From: Alviniconcha marisindica
Taxonomy: Eukaryota > Mollusca > Gastropoda > Provannidae
Length of the DNA stretch: 64,000 nucleotides
Direction of reading: 5' to 3'
Assembly: GCA_018857735.1 (NCBI GenBank)
Contig: JABMCL010001464.1
Coordinates: 2,163,501-2,227,500 of the forward strand
Each line of letters begins with the position of its first letter. The stretch's first letter is position 1. The translations under genes were made by a program, and so were the position numbers. Positions 22,309 through 35,600 of the stretch are shown here, piece after piece. A model generated the notes under the pieces. It did no database searches and had not been told where the DNA came from. It was given only the letters and a program-made list of their open reading frames with translations.

Positions 22309-25300
22309 TTGGGGGTCGGGGTGGTAGGCAGACCTGTTTACCCTTATGCTTTTGGTGTACTTATGATTTTTAACATCAGGCTATGCCAGTACACAATTTT
22401 TACACTGATTATGATTTTATCATGTCAGTGATTTTCCGTTCCGAGTTTTGCTTTTTGTTGATGTTCCATTCCACATTTTTACATCCGGCTTACTGAGACT
22501 GCCATTTTCATATTCAGCGAAAGACGTTTTTCTTGTGTACGACAACATGTCAGATAGTAACCAAAAAAGGAAGGCACACAAAACGAACGATGAATCTGAG
22601 GACAACTCAGACTGGGGGGGGGGGGGGGAGTAAGGCAGACCTGTTTACCCGTACGCTTTTGTCATACTTCTTACAATTTTTAATGTCAGACTACGCCAGT
22701 ACACAGTTTCTACAATGATTACACTTTTATTATGTCGGTGATTTTCTGTTCCGAGTTTTGCTTTTCATTGATGACCCGTTCCACATTTTTACTTCCGGCT
22801 CACCGAGACCACCATTTTCACATTCAGCAAAAGTTTTCTTGCATACGACAACATGTCAAATAGTCGCCAAAAAAGGAAGGCACACGAAATGAACGACAAA
22901 TCTGAGGACAGCTCAGACTTCAAAGTTGTGGCTGCAAGTTTAATACAAAAGAAGAAAAGTGGGGCAACAAGTGTGAAGCAGCGCTATGTACAAGAAAGAC
23001 TACCACGATACGTGGCCATTTCTTCGTCTTTGTGTTACTGTTAGGCAGCCACCTTCCAGTGAGCAGAAAACTGCATGGAGATTATGCTGCACTTTTGGGG
23101 GGTCTGCAGAATCCTATAAAGTGGTAAAAAAAACTTAATTTACTTTCTTTTTATTTTTATGGACCGTTTTTAGGTTCATCCTTGAAAGGAGAACATCATG
23201 TGTTTTGCAAGCTCTGCAAAAAGGACTTTTTGTGTGCCCACAGTAGCCAATATGATTGCCAAAAGCATATCAAGTCACAGTTTCAGAAAAACATTGCGGA
23301 GCAGGCGTCGGCATCAGCAAATGTAAGGGCATTTTTCGTCAACAAAAAACAACAACAAAGAGCCGAAGACAACTTGAAACAGCATGTCACGGTGGCCGAT
23401 GTCAAAATGTGTGAAATGATAACTGACTTGAACCTGCCCCTTGCAACAACCAATTTTCTCACAAATATTTTGATAGGAAGGGAGCTTACAAATTTCCATT
23501 ATTGTTATTATGGCTTTGTTGTGTACATATGTTGTGTTGCACACACAGTTTCTGTTGCCTGGATATTGTCCTGAAGCTTGAAAGTTGTGCCCACAAATAA
23601 AACTTAAAAGTCCACCCCACCTACTGAATTTGTTTTTGTTGAGTACACATGTTGTATCACGCACACCGTTGTCCAAATTTTCATTGTGTCAGTGAGGCTG
23701 TATGCTCTGGATGATGCTGGAACTTTCAGGAACCACCCCATCAACTGAATTTGTTTTTGTTGAGTACACATGTTGTATCACGCACACAGTTGTCCAAATT
23801 TCATTGTGTCAGTGAGGCTGTATGCTCTGGATGATGCCGGAAGGGTGTTCACAAATGACACTTTTTGGTCAGAGATTACACTTTTTTGCTGGTTGAAGTA
23901 CTCAAAATACTTGTAAGGGGTAAACAGGTCTGGGTAACCAAGGCGGTGAAAAGATGTTTAGTCTGTAACTCGTCCATACTAACACTGATGTTGGTGTAAT
24001 TTGAGGTCACGGGCATCAGAGAGGTAGAACTGCATGTTCTGTTCTCATTGTCAGTTCTCATCTGATCCAACTTGCCCTTTGTATGGTTATTACATACATG
24101 GACAACGTGTGATTAAAAAAAATAATTATGCATGTGACTTTGGCTTGTTTGGTCAAACTTCAGATATTTTCAGATAGATACAGATATTTTCAGACTGTAC
24201 AAAGGCAGCTGTGGTGAGCGTGTTGGTTAAATATGACAGTAAAGCCCACTCTTTTTCAATTCTAAAAAGACAGAAAAGTACATTAATTTAATTAAAAAAA
24301 GAAACGTCGTAAAGCCTAAATTTTTCCATGTGTACTGCTGATGCTGGGTTTGTTCAATTCAGGCTTGAATTGTTCACACAAAACAGTTGCCACGTAATAG
24401 TATACACAGTTATACATGATGAACATAACTGAATACATAATGCTGAAGGTAGGCGCTAGACGTATCAAGGCATGATTATGAGCTGTGCTACATCTCAGGC
24501 TGTGTATGCCTTGTGCACTTAAGCTTAAATAGGGCCCCTTGTGTCTTTTGACCCGTTGATTTTTTCTTTTCGTCCCCAGCGGTTTTTCAACTGAACAACA
24601 CCAGGGCCCGGCAGCTGATCAAGACGTACTATCCAACACCTAAAGGTAGGCCACGCAAAAAGAAAAGAAAAAGGCAGCAGGTATGACTTCGCTGAAGGCT
24701 ACCAATACAGTGCCCACCCATGTCGCACACTGAGCTTGGGCTGTTGCGAGCGGACCAGAAGAGTCAGATTTGTGGATTAGCTTCCTGCCATTTCCTCACC
24801 AGACGTGGTGTCCAGGCGGCTTGCTGTATACGTTTAACAACAAGGAGAACCACCGACACACACATGTGCGAGACTTGACAACTCTGTCTAATCAGTATGC
24901 CTATACATTCAGAACTTAGGTAAGTTAAAAGCATGCTGCATGATGTTAAGTCCTTCCGGTCAATAACCGTAATGAAAAGTGAACCAAATGATGCAATCCA
25001 TAGAGCTTGTCCAGCTGTATCACAAAGTCCTTGCACCGGTTATGGCTTTCTGACATTTAGCTCAGTTTAGAGTAACATTGCACTCAAGTTTTCATAAACA
25101 CGTTGGTCAGGCCATGCGATTGGCCCCGCCTCTGGGGAGATATCCCAGCAGTCTTCAAACACCGAAGGTTAGCCATAGCTGTTGAAAATATGTCTGGTGT
25201 GCTAGCCAACATATGGCATGCTGGACTTGTTATTAGGTGTAGACAAACAGTATAATATTTAGTAACCGTACACAGCACAGATTGCAAAAAGGTACGTGAT

Positions 25301-28300
25301 TATGCAAAAATCAGGTACGGTAAGAAAAAAGAGAACAGCAAACAGACGGTGTGTTGCTGATCAGATACTGTCAGCATCACTGTGCAGACCGTGCATTGCT
25401 GATCAGATACTGTCAGCATCGCTGTGCAGACCGTGCATTGCTGATCAGATACTGTCAGCATCGCTGTGCAGACCGTGCATTGCTGATCAGATACAGTCAG
25501 CATCGCTGTGCAGACCGTGCATTGCTGATCAGATACAGTCAGCATCGCTGTGCAGACCGTACATTGCTGATCAGATACAATCAACATCATTGCACCCACT
25601 GAATGTGCCAACCCTGTTGCTATAGAATATTCAAAAACATCGTTCTATCCTCTTGTCATAACATTGAACAGAACAGAGCAAGGCTGGGAAAATGCATGGA
25701 TATTATCGTGTCGTGCGTCGGCTCCCTTTAGTATCACCATCGCTCTGCTTGTGCGGAAAAGCCTGGGAGGAACTTACTCGGACCAGGCCACACGACATTG
25801 CAGAATGGGCAAAAAGTGGATTTGATGTTTGCTTAAAAGTGCACAATAGCAGATAGCACATAGCTTCCTTCTGTGTATTGCTGCACAGCATTGCTGCATT
25901 TGACGAACAACTTTGGGAACTGTGGACAACTTCTGGTAGCAAGAGGTTACCACCACGTGACAGTGGCTTTGTTGCGACACTTAAGCAGTGCCGCTGGCTT
26001 GCAGTAGTTGACCAGTACTTCTCCAAGTCACTGGTGCCGGTTTCTCTGATGGCTTGGGTAGAGTCAAGATGAGAACGGGCACTTGGATGAAATCTTTAAT
26101 CCAGATTGGACACAAGAGATACCGCAGCCTTGTGCAACCCGCTACTGCTGTACAGATGGTGCTGGCCATTCATGATGAGGTGCGAGGCAGAGCTTCCACT
26201 GTCTGCTCATTTTGACCAAAAAATGGCAGTGTCCACAGTGCTCCTAGTAGGTGAACTTCATACTTCTCTCAGTTTCCTTCCACGAGATTCCTTTTCCAGC
26301 ATCATCTCTGTCCTGGTGACTTGGCATTGTAGGGTTTGTTGCTTGAATGTTCCTGCCCTCAGGTGGGTTTCTGCGCAAAGTGGACGGTCAAGCAATTCTG
26401 CTGGCAGCAAACGGACATCTAGATCGGCTGTTAAACTGCAGTTTTTGCCAATTTTGGTGATTTTCTCCTTCGTCTCAACTGCATATCCACTGTTGGAATG
26501 GAACCGACTGGCTACTCCCAGAATCAGAACTCACAAACCGTGATATTTTAGTCTGGAATCTGAAAAAGCCCTGGGCTTGCTACTGGAGAAGCTCATTCTT
26601 ACCAGCATGGTGCATGGATATTTACAGAGTTCAGAAAGCCCACTGCACGGTTCACCTGCATCAAAAACACAGAAGTGCCATTCTGTGATTGGCGGTGATG
26701 CTACTTTTTGAAGGTGGGAAGGCAGGAGCTGTTCTTTGACACACTGTTGTAAACCCTGAACATTTTCAGCAACTTTGTGCAGTTATCTGCATTGGTTAAA
26801 CTGCAAGTATCATTCAACGTGGGATCATATTCTGTTTGTGGTCGATGAACTGTTCAGTCTCAACGCTTTCCTTGAACTGGAAAAACAACAGGCTTTTTAA
26901 CAACAGCAAAACAGAAAAAAATTAATCTCATGCACATGGCAGAGGTAAATGCAGCTGCAGCAGAATTTGACAGCCAGTGCACACGTTACTGATGTGCAAA
27001 CATTGATTAACCCCAAAATGCCATTCTGTAGTACATGTGTAGGGGAATCAGTCTGAGAACAGCCAAACCACCGGACTAACAATGAGACAAAGGGGAAAAT
27101 GCAACACGCATTTCCTGCATCCCAGTTCAACCTAGGGTCAAGCACAGGATCACAAACACAGGATCACAAGCACAGGATCACAAACTTCACTTCAAGGTCC
27201 AGTTTTCAACACAATAGACTCCAAGCAGTAATGTTGGAGCCGGTCAGCAAGTATGACTGCTTCTCACCTCAGCTTACAATTCCCCGCAGGGCTCCATCCT
27301 CACACCTGTCCCCTTTCTCTTCCATCTCAGCAGCCTCCCGAAGGGTACATCATCAAAGATCTGCACCTTTGCTGCTGATGCGATCAGACACCAAAGATCT
27401 GCACGTTTGCTGCTGATGCGATCAGACACCAAAGATCTGCACGTTTGCTGCTGATGCGATCAGACATCAAAGATCTGCACGTTTGCTGCTGATGCCATCA
27501 GACATCAAAGATCTGCACGTTTGCAATCAGACATCAAAGATCTGCACGTTTGCTGCTGATGCAATCAGACATCAAAGATCTGCACGTTTGCTGATGATGC
27601 AATGAAGCATTAAAGATCATCAAAGTTCTGCACGTTTGCTGATGATGCAATGAAGCATTAAAGATCTGCACGTTTGCTGATGATACAATCAAGCATCAAA
27701 GATCTGCACGTTTGCTGATGATACAATCAAGCATCAAAGATCTGCACGTTTGCCGATGATGCAGTCAAGCATTAAAGCTCTGCACATCTGTTGATGATGC
27801 AGTCTGCCGCTGTCCAGTCCAGTCAGCGACAGATCCCAGAAGTTCTGCGGAGGGGCCAGGATCCTTGCCTTGCAGACCATAGTGGTGGTGTGTGTCCTGG
27901 CATGCACGGAGGTGTTCTGTCCCCGAGTACTGCGTGGAGATGGCAGAGGGAGCAAGCAGCCTGTCAGCTTCGTGGCTATGCCCCTAAAAACACTGACAAA
28001 ATAAAGCACAGGCAGCACTGTGTACTGTCATACCAAGTGAGGCTTCTGCATCAGCTACTCTGCAAAGGAGGCCAACAAGGACTTTTTTCTTTCTTCTTCC
28101 AGTGCATCCCCAAAGTAGGCAGCAAAAACACCCACAAAACAGCTTCCAGCGCCCTGGTCAAATATGTGCTGGCGTGTGAAACTCTATGTGGTAGCCAAGC
28201 ACCAGCAGAAACACCAGTGTCTTGAGAAAACTCCAGATACCAGGTCCCCAACAAACACCAGCAAATTGTCCTGTACGTACTCCATGCTGTGGATACTGCT

Positions 28301-29556
28301 TGACTGGTCAACTCTTCAAATTCGTAGGGAGAGATCACGCCTCACCGTCTTGTTCACACATCAAACAGGAACCGTCTCGCCAACTCTTGGGTGCCTGCCC
28401 ACCCCATCCAGCCCTATTGGAACAGACCGGAGGTGAGACTTGTGTTGTCAAGTTTGACCTTCCTCATCATTGTACTCCTTGACTCAGTACAGGGTGATGG
28501 GATTGGATTGATGGGATTGGATTCTCACCACTGTTGTCAAATAGAACTATCCTGCGTCAAGGAATGTCAGCAACATGCCATGCTTCTAACACCTGTCCAT
28601 GTTCCAACACCACATCTGAATACTGATGCCCATGTTCCAGCACCGCACCTGAATGATGGTGCCCATGTTCCAACACTGCATCTGATGCCCATGTTCCAGC
28701 ACCGCATCTGATGCCCATGTTCCAGCACCGCATCTGAATACTGATGCCCATGTTCCAACACCACATCTGATGCCCATGTTCCAGCACCACATCTGAATAC
28801 TGATGCCCATGTTCCAACACCGCATCTGATGCCCATGTTCCAACACCACATCTGAATACTGAAGACTGATGTCCATATTCCAGCTCCACATTTGAACACT
28901 GATGCCCATGTTCCAACACCACAGCTGAACACAGATGCCGACGTTCCAACACCACATCTGAACACGGATGCTGATGTTCCAACACCACATCTGAACACGA
29001 ATGTCAGTGTTTCAACACCACATCTGAACACTGATGCCCATGTTCCAGCACCGCATCTGAACACTGATGCCGATGTTTCAACACCACATCCAGAGACTGA
29101 TGCCGATGTTCCAACACCACATCTGAACACTGATGCCCATGTCTCATCTCCCCCACCTCTTGTACCCCCCGCCCCCTCCCCCCCGCCCCCCAACCCCACC
29201 CCATCCTGCCATTAACGGCCCTCCAGTCATGCTGTTGCATAAGATTCTTCTCTTCTGCTGCTAAGCGCCACCTCACACAGAACAAAATCTTCAGCAGGTT
29301 GCAGTGGTTGTCGTCTTGAAGATGTAGAACAGCTACCCTCTTTAGGGTAGTAACTTAGGGAGTGGAATGGTCTTTGCTTTGGAGCCACCCCCCCCCCCCC
29401 CCCCCCTTCCCCTCATCACAATCAGGGCAACAGTGTTACCTTCATTGTCAAGGTGTCTGCAAGAACTTGTCAACAAATCCGCACAGATTATGATCTCAGA
29501 GTTCATGTACAGTGGAGCAGTGGAATCTCACCCAATTCAATTTAGCATCGCTTTTA

Positions 29557-29618
<62 letters not shown>

Positions 29619-32600
29619 CCCCACAAGCAACCATTGAATGAATCCAAGTAAGTAAGTAAACATGGTGCTTAACGTCCACAGAAACCATACGGCTTATTAG
29701 GGATGGGGGAAGGGGGTATGGATGTGGGGGGAGAGGGAGATTATATACCTATCGCTACACTGTCACCACCAGAATGACTTCTGCATTAAGATGGGCAGCG
29801 ATGAGAGCCAATTTAATGTTTCAGTAGGAAGTGATGGACAAAGTCACAAGACAGTGTCCACAAACCACAACCTTTTTGAAGAGAAAGGGGAGCTGAAGCG
29901 GTATCGAACCAAGGTCCTTCCGCTTACCAGCCTAACGCCTTACCGCTAGGCCAAACCGGCTCACTTGAATCCAAGAGTCCAGTCCAAACAAATGTACCAC
30001 CCACATGTGCCCCCCAAAGAGTGAAGAGGAGACAACCTAAGAGGTGACCACCCAGCTCTCTTCAAGGGTTACCTATGTTGTTACTTTGAACTTGTTTGTT
30101 TGCAGCAGAAGATGCACATTTCAAAAACCTATTGTTGTTGTATCATTTATCTTTGAAGTTGCAACACATATTTATATACACATATTTCCCTGGGTCCATT
30201 TCAGATCTGTCAAATGTCCGCGTCATGTTTATTTTGTGACATGACCAGTCAGTGGCTTAAAATTTGAATTTCACTGCAAGTATTTGCATTTGTGTACACA
30301 TGTCTGATCGTAATTAGTTGACACCAGAACAATTATTTTATTTTTTTAAATGGATGGGTGCAAACAGAAGCACTTGATCCACAGGTAACTTTCCACGATG
30401 CTTTGTGCACATTTACAGGAAACATATACATCTGCTAACAAAACTGTGACAGAAGCATTTCAGAAACATGCTAAAAAGTAAAATGTAACCCTGGGACTAC
30501 ATTTCCAACTTGATCCATTCATGCAAACGCACGCAAGTTGATATTGATAGTGTAAGTAATGTAAATGCAAGCAGAAGTATACCATAAATGCAAGCACACG
30601 TGTGCTAGGATTAGGAAAGTTCAAACCAGTTTGTCGAAGTTGAATGGCTTAACCTGTCTGACTCAGCAATGGCTCTGCGGTGGTACCGGTATTTGAATCT
30701 TCTGACCCATTTCAGTGCACACACGTTTGTCCCCATCTGTCTTACAGGCAGGAAGACTGATGATAATTAGTCCACAAACTCTCGACACAGTTTGTCTTCA
30801 TGATTGCTCCACAGACTCTCAACACAGTTTGTCTTGATAATTGCTCCACAAACTCTCAACACAGTTTGTCTTCATAATTACTCCACAAACTCTCACCACA
30901 GTTTGTATTTGATAATTACTCCACAAACTCTCAACACAGTTTGTCTTGATAATTGCTCCACAAACTCTCAGCACAGTTTGTCTTGATAACTGCTCCACAA
31001 ACTCTCAACACAGTTTATATTTGCTCAGCACAGTTTGTATTTGATAATTAGTCCCCACACTCTTGACAGTTTGTCTTGATGATTACTCCACAAACTTTCA
31101 ACACAGTTTGTTTTGCCTGTGGAGTTTGTGATCATCTGTATGCATTGCAGTGTATGATTTCTCAAGACCTTTTTTGCAGCTGTTTGCAGTGTCCATGAAA
31201 AAATAAATTAAAAATAAATAAACGTGCACACATACACACACAAAATAAAAACAAACAGAACAAAAATGGCAACAAAGCATTCTTGTTTAATGCCCTGATG
31301 TAGCAGTGTTTTGCATTTGCAACAAAGTCTTGCTTTACACAACGGGAAAGATTCATTAGTACAGGAACTGGCACACACACACACATCTGAGAATTAGTAC
31401 ATGTATTATTAAGACACTGCAGTTACAGTTAATATTCTGAGGTGCAGTACTATGCAGTGTCACAACCAACAATGGCACTCCCAGACTGAAATTATTTGAC
31501 TTCATTGTAGATCACATGTTGCTCAGCTGAATGTCTCTGACTCATGTACACAATGTAACATTTATCATCAATGCATGCAAACCAGAATGAAGATGTGGTA
31601 CGCACGTAAACCCAGAATGAAGAAACAGTAGGTACGTATAATGCTGCAACTTCGAAGCATTACTGTGCCCTGGACAATTTGCACTGCAGCAAATAGAAAA
31701 TAGCATCGCTTTTAATAAATAAATAAAAACTAAACAAACAAACAAAACGCAATCAACCATTGAAGGAATCCAAGCATTCAGTCCCTGAGCTCGGGTGTTT
31801 GGCTTTCAGAATTGAAACTCAGAAGCATTGATCAAAGTAATACATTTTTGCGCTGTTCTGGAAAACAATAATGGGCTTACATGTGCACACATGAATTTCA
31901 CAATGGACATACCTCAGAATCAACAACTGCTCACAAACAACACCACCAAAGGAAACCACACAAACTATGTTTAAACAATGCTTTTCACTATGTCAGTCAC
32001 AAATATTCCTAGTCACTGATGCTTTTCACCATGTCAGTGGAATAAAATGTATATATGGCGCATAAAAAAACTTCCACACAACACCACCAAAGGAAACCAC
32101 ACAAACTATGTTTAAACAATGCTTTTCACCTTGTCAGTCCTCATATGTTCCTAGTCACTAATGCTTTTCACCATGTCAGTCGAATAAAATGTGTATATAT
32201 ATATGGCGCATAAAATACTTCCACACAAAACCATGCATGTTCACAACACCGGAAATATTCCTAGCAATGTAAAGTATTTGTAAGGTGTTTACACCTAACG
32301 TGAGCCTGAAGCACACAATACAAAAGCAATAAGATCAACAAAATACGTACACAACCCAAGCACAGTGCTTTTCACCACATTCAGATATTCCTAGTCACAA
32401 CTATTGGACTGATTTACTTACACACACAAAAACAAAACAACAACAAAATGCAACTAGTATGACAGTTTGCCCCCCCAAAACAATCCAGATGCTGGAAGGA
32501 AAGTCCTATGCTAACACAGTTTGTAAAACCAAATGCCCACCAGTGCCCTCTAGCCTAGCAGTGGCAGCAAGGGAGCTAACCTGTCCCTTGGGACCCATGC

Positions 32601-35600
32601 CATTTGTTTCAGGGGAGGTTACAGAGAGATCTCTGTACGTTAACAATGTTGGCACAGGCGTGTCGACTGACTTAATGAAAGCCATCTTTCCGTGTGCGTT
32701 GAAGATCAGTGTGGCCAAAGCTGGCAAGGAAGCCAGGTAAGTGTTTCAGGAGAATTTAACAGTAGCACACCTTTAATCATGCTTCTTGGCTCCATGCAAT
32801 GCATTTGCTGAATGGTGTGCATTTCTCTTTGCCAGATTTGCATGTGCATATATATATACATGATATCTCCATAAGTATGGAGAAAAAACACGCAGCATAT
32901 CTAACTTTAGAGGGATTGATGTTTAGTTTTGGAAAATCAGAAGCACCAATTATCAGAGTTGATCGTGGAACACTACCAAATTTGGTCATGGATGGAACAC
33001 GCATGACCAAATTTGGTCACAGAACACCATTTTCCAGATTCAGTCGTTGAACATGCTGCTAAATTTTGACACCAGATGCTGTTTGCTACATTTGCACTAA
33101 ACTGACAATAATACCGGTTCTGTTTATGTCAAACTCTTCCAAGTGTGACGCCTCACTGACATGACACTCAGATGACATTCCGCTTCAGCAAGTTATAACA
33201 CCACAACTTTAAAATGACCCTAAAGGCCCACTCTTGCTCAGAAATGTTAAACCCTACATTCTCCAAAACCCGTGAGTTATCACTATTCAAGATTTTGTGT
33301 CAACAGCCAACAAATGTCAGTTAAAACCAGAAATGGATTCTGTGATCACCAGCAACTTCTGGTGCTCCTCTTTTCATCTGTTCATTCCCACAGACTGTTC
33401 ATTCCCACAACTTTTGTTAGCGGAAACATTTTACCCAGTACACTGATAGGACAACATCCTATGCTACCGCTCAAGAACAGCAGTTGTCTGTGGATAGTAC
33501 TCACCTTTTACAAACAGGTCATCTGCTGCTCATTTGAAAACCTGGCCTCGCTGGTCCGATTACACCCGGATGTTTCATAGAATGTATCCATCGAACACAC
33601 CTGTGAAAGGAACTGGCCCGGCCTTAATTTTCTTCCGCAGTGGACTTGAAGATCTGCACACACTGTCTTCACAGTCTTTTCCTCACATTTCTTGTCTGTT
33701 ATGTCGTGTAAATAAAAACAACAGTAACACCACATGCTGTTCAGAATTTCCGGCTTTCTTGAAACCTTTCTCAGTGAACTGTGACTGAAGAATTTCTTGT
33801 TTGTTAGTGTCTCTTCTCACAACATACTCTGAAAAAAAGTTCAGAACTTTAATTTTCAGACAATAAGAGCTAGTTTTCTGCAGCTTCATTACAGGTGCAG
33901 GTTGCTTTGAAAGCAAAAGCACAATAGAACCAACAACAAATGTCAAAATAACTTTATACGCCTGAACTCCGACTCGGCTTCATGCCCTCGTTGAAAGTGA
34001 AACAGTGTGACTTCTAATGCTGAACAGAACAGACCGTGTCTTGTGCAAACAGTGAATGATGCTGTGTTTGTTTAGTCTCCCCAAACTGTGATTGCTTCCC
34101 CCAGTACCCCTGTCATTGTCTCTGCCATGTTAAGACGTAGGCAAACAACACACACACACACTGTGACCAGCTCGCAGAGGGGTAGAGCTTACCTCCTGGA
34201 TTTTTGTATGTTGGGTTAAATTGAGCTGCTGCACGTGGCTGTCGCGGTATCGTACGGAGAAAGGGGTGAGCTTAGCATGGTGAGACCATGTGCACATTTT
34301 TGGTTTTAGTTACCTTCATCCAGTTGTACTGAGATTCCGTGCTTCATAACTTCTGTGAATTGTATCTGCTGGAATGTTCAGGTATTAGTTACTGCGTAAT
34401 TGACAATTTTCTTCAAAATTGTGATGCATAACAAGTGAACAAAAGTATAGTGTGTACAGTAACAAAAATGAAAGAAAATAGTAAAGTCAGAACAGGATGA
34501 AAATATGCAAACAGATGACAGATTGAATGATCATGTTGATGCGCTTATGTGCATATGTGAACAGATGACAAATTTAATGATAATGTTGATGCGCTTATGT
34601 GCATAATTATGTGAACAGATGACAAATGATAATATTTGTACGTTTATGTGCATCTTATCATTTGTCCTGAAAGCTAACTGCAACAGTGAACTGCTGCCAT
34701 GCACGTGACATTTTGTTTCCCAGCACCATTTTTGTGAAGCAGTACTTGCATCTCACACTGTCACCCATTGTTTCATAGCCGAAAACCTGATGGAAGTGAC
34801 ACACGACACATTTTCCACATTTTAAACTTATACTGGGACAGTAATATTCAAATTCTGGTTTGGATATGGAGAATGAAGGAAAGCAACAACAACAATAAAA
34901 AAAGAGTGGGGGAAGCACCCAAATAAAACAAAACGCAAACAAGAACTGGAAATGGCCTGCGTCATGATCTCATTTATTAATATTAATAGCAACATTAACA
35001 GTTCCTGAACAGTTTTTCTTAGACGCACGCGGAGACCAATCATTGGCATCTGAAACACACCAAACAGCAACAAGCTGTACATGTAGGTATTTACCCCAAG
35101 CATCCAGCAAGTAAGTGATCCTTCCAAGTGGAGCAGCAGTGTCTGTTGCGCTGTTGAAACGGCAGATGTGACAAATCGCAAAAACAGATCAGTGTTGTAC
35201 TAATCAAAATGTAATTTGACGCATAGACTGCAAAACTGTAGCATTCTTTCCAGTCTTATTGGCCGTTTGTTTCTACTGTCATTTCTTAAGTGGGACATAG
35301 TCACATACATATATATATATATAATATACTTGCTGTCCTTCGAACAAATGCACCTCTATCCTCTAGCTTGAAACTGATGCAGAGCATCACATGGTTGCAG
35401 AGAGTGTGACGTAAGTATACTTTGTTTTGACTTTTGGAGGAGGTGGGGGGGGGGGGGGGGTGCATGAGTGTGACTGAACTAAGTAGAATAAAGTTTGTTT
35501 CAGCTTATTACCTCACCTGCTACATGCCAGTGCTGTGATGCCAGCAAGAGAAAAGATGAAGGTGTAACTTCTCTTGTCATCTCGAGCCACTTACGAGTGT

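Larger units (their letters stand above)
22329..23932 (+). mobile_element. hAT-like DNA transposon remnant with duplicated 5' end
   Basis: CAGACCTGTTTACCC occurs at 22329-22343 and again at 22636-22650; its exact reverse complement is at 23918-23932, giving 15-bp terminal inverted repeats. The ~300 bp after the first TIR is repeated after the second, including a start of translation (M-S-D/N-S-x-Q-K-R-K-A-H). Inside, 23182-23574 reads a BED/zinc-finger-like FCKLCKKDFLCAHSS...CQKHIKSQ followed by LNLPLATTNFL, the N-terminal layout of hAT-type proteins I know from other animals. There is no catalytic domain, so the element is non-autonomous. I see no clean 8-bp target duplication. It sits in the RRM-gene intron 22068-24579. 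Confidence 0.75.
24700..28560. other. Large intron segment with minisatellites, no recognised gene
   Basis: This belongs to the RRM-gene intron 24681-32488. Open frames around 25878-26543 are interrupted and switch strand. They might be very old mobile-element sequence, but I found no motif to support that. Two minisatellites inside are listed separately. Confidence 0.5.

Noticed and set aside
25350..25600. CRISPR-like array of spaced repeats
   Set aside because: Contiguous 42-bp tandem units without unique spacers in a eukaryotic intron; it is a minisatellite.
25640..27145. Possible degraded retrotransposon polyprotein
   Set aside because: Frames are short and change strand; no reverse transcriptase, integrase or protease motif could be seen.
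28557..29215. Repetitive ORFs up to 210 codons on the minus strand
   Set aside because: They come from a minisatellite with period divisible by three; frames are open on both strands at once and there is no splice or start context.
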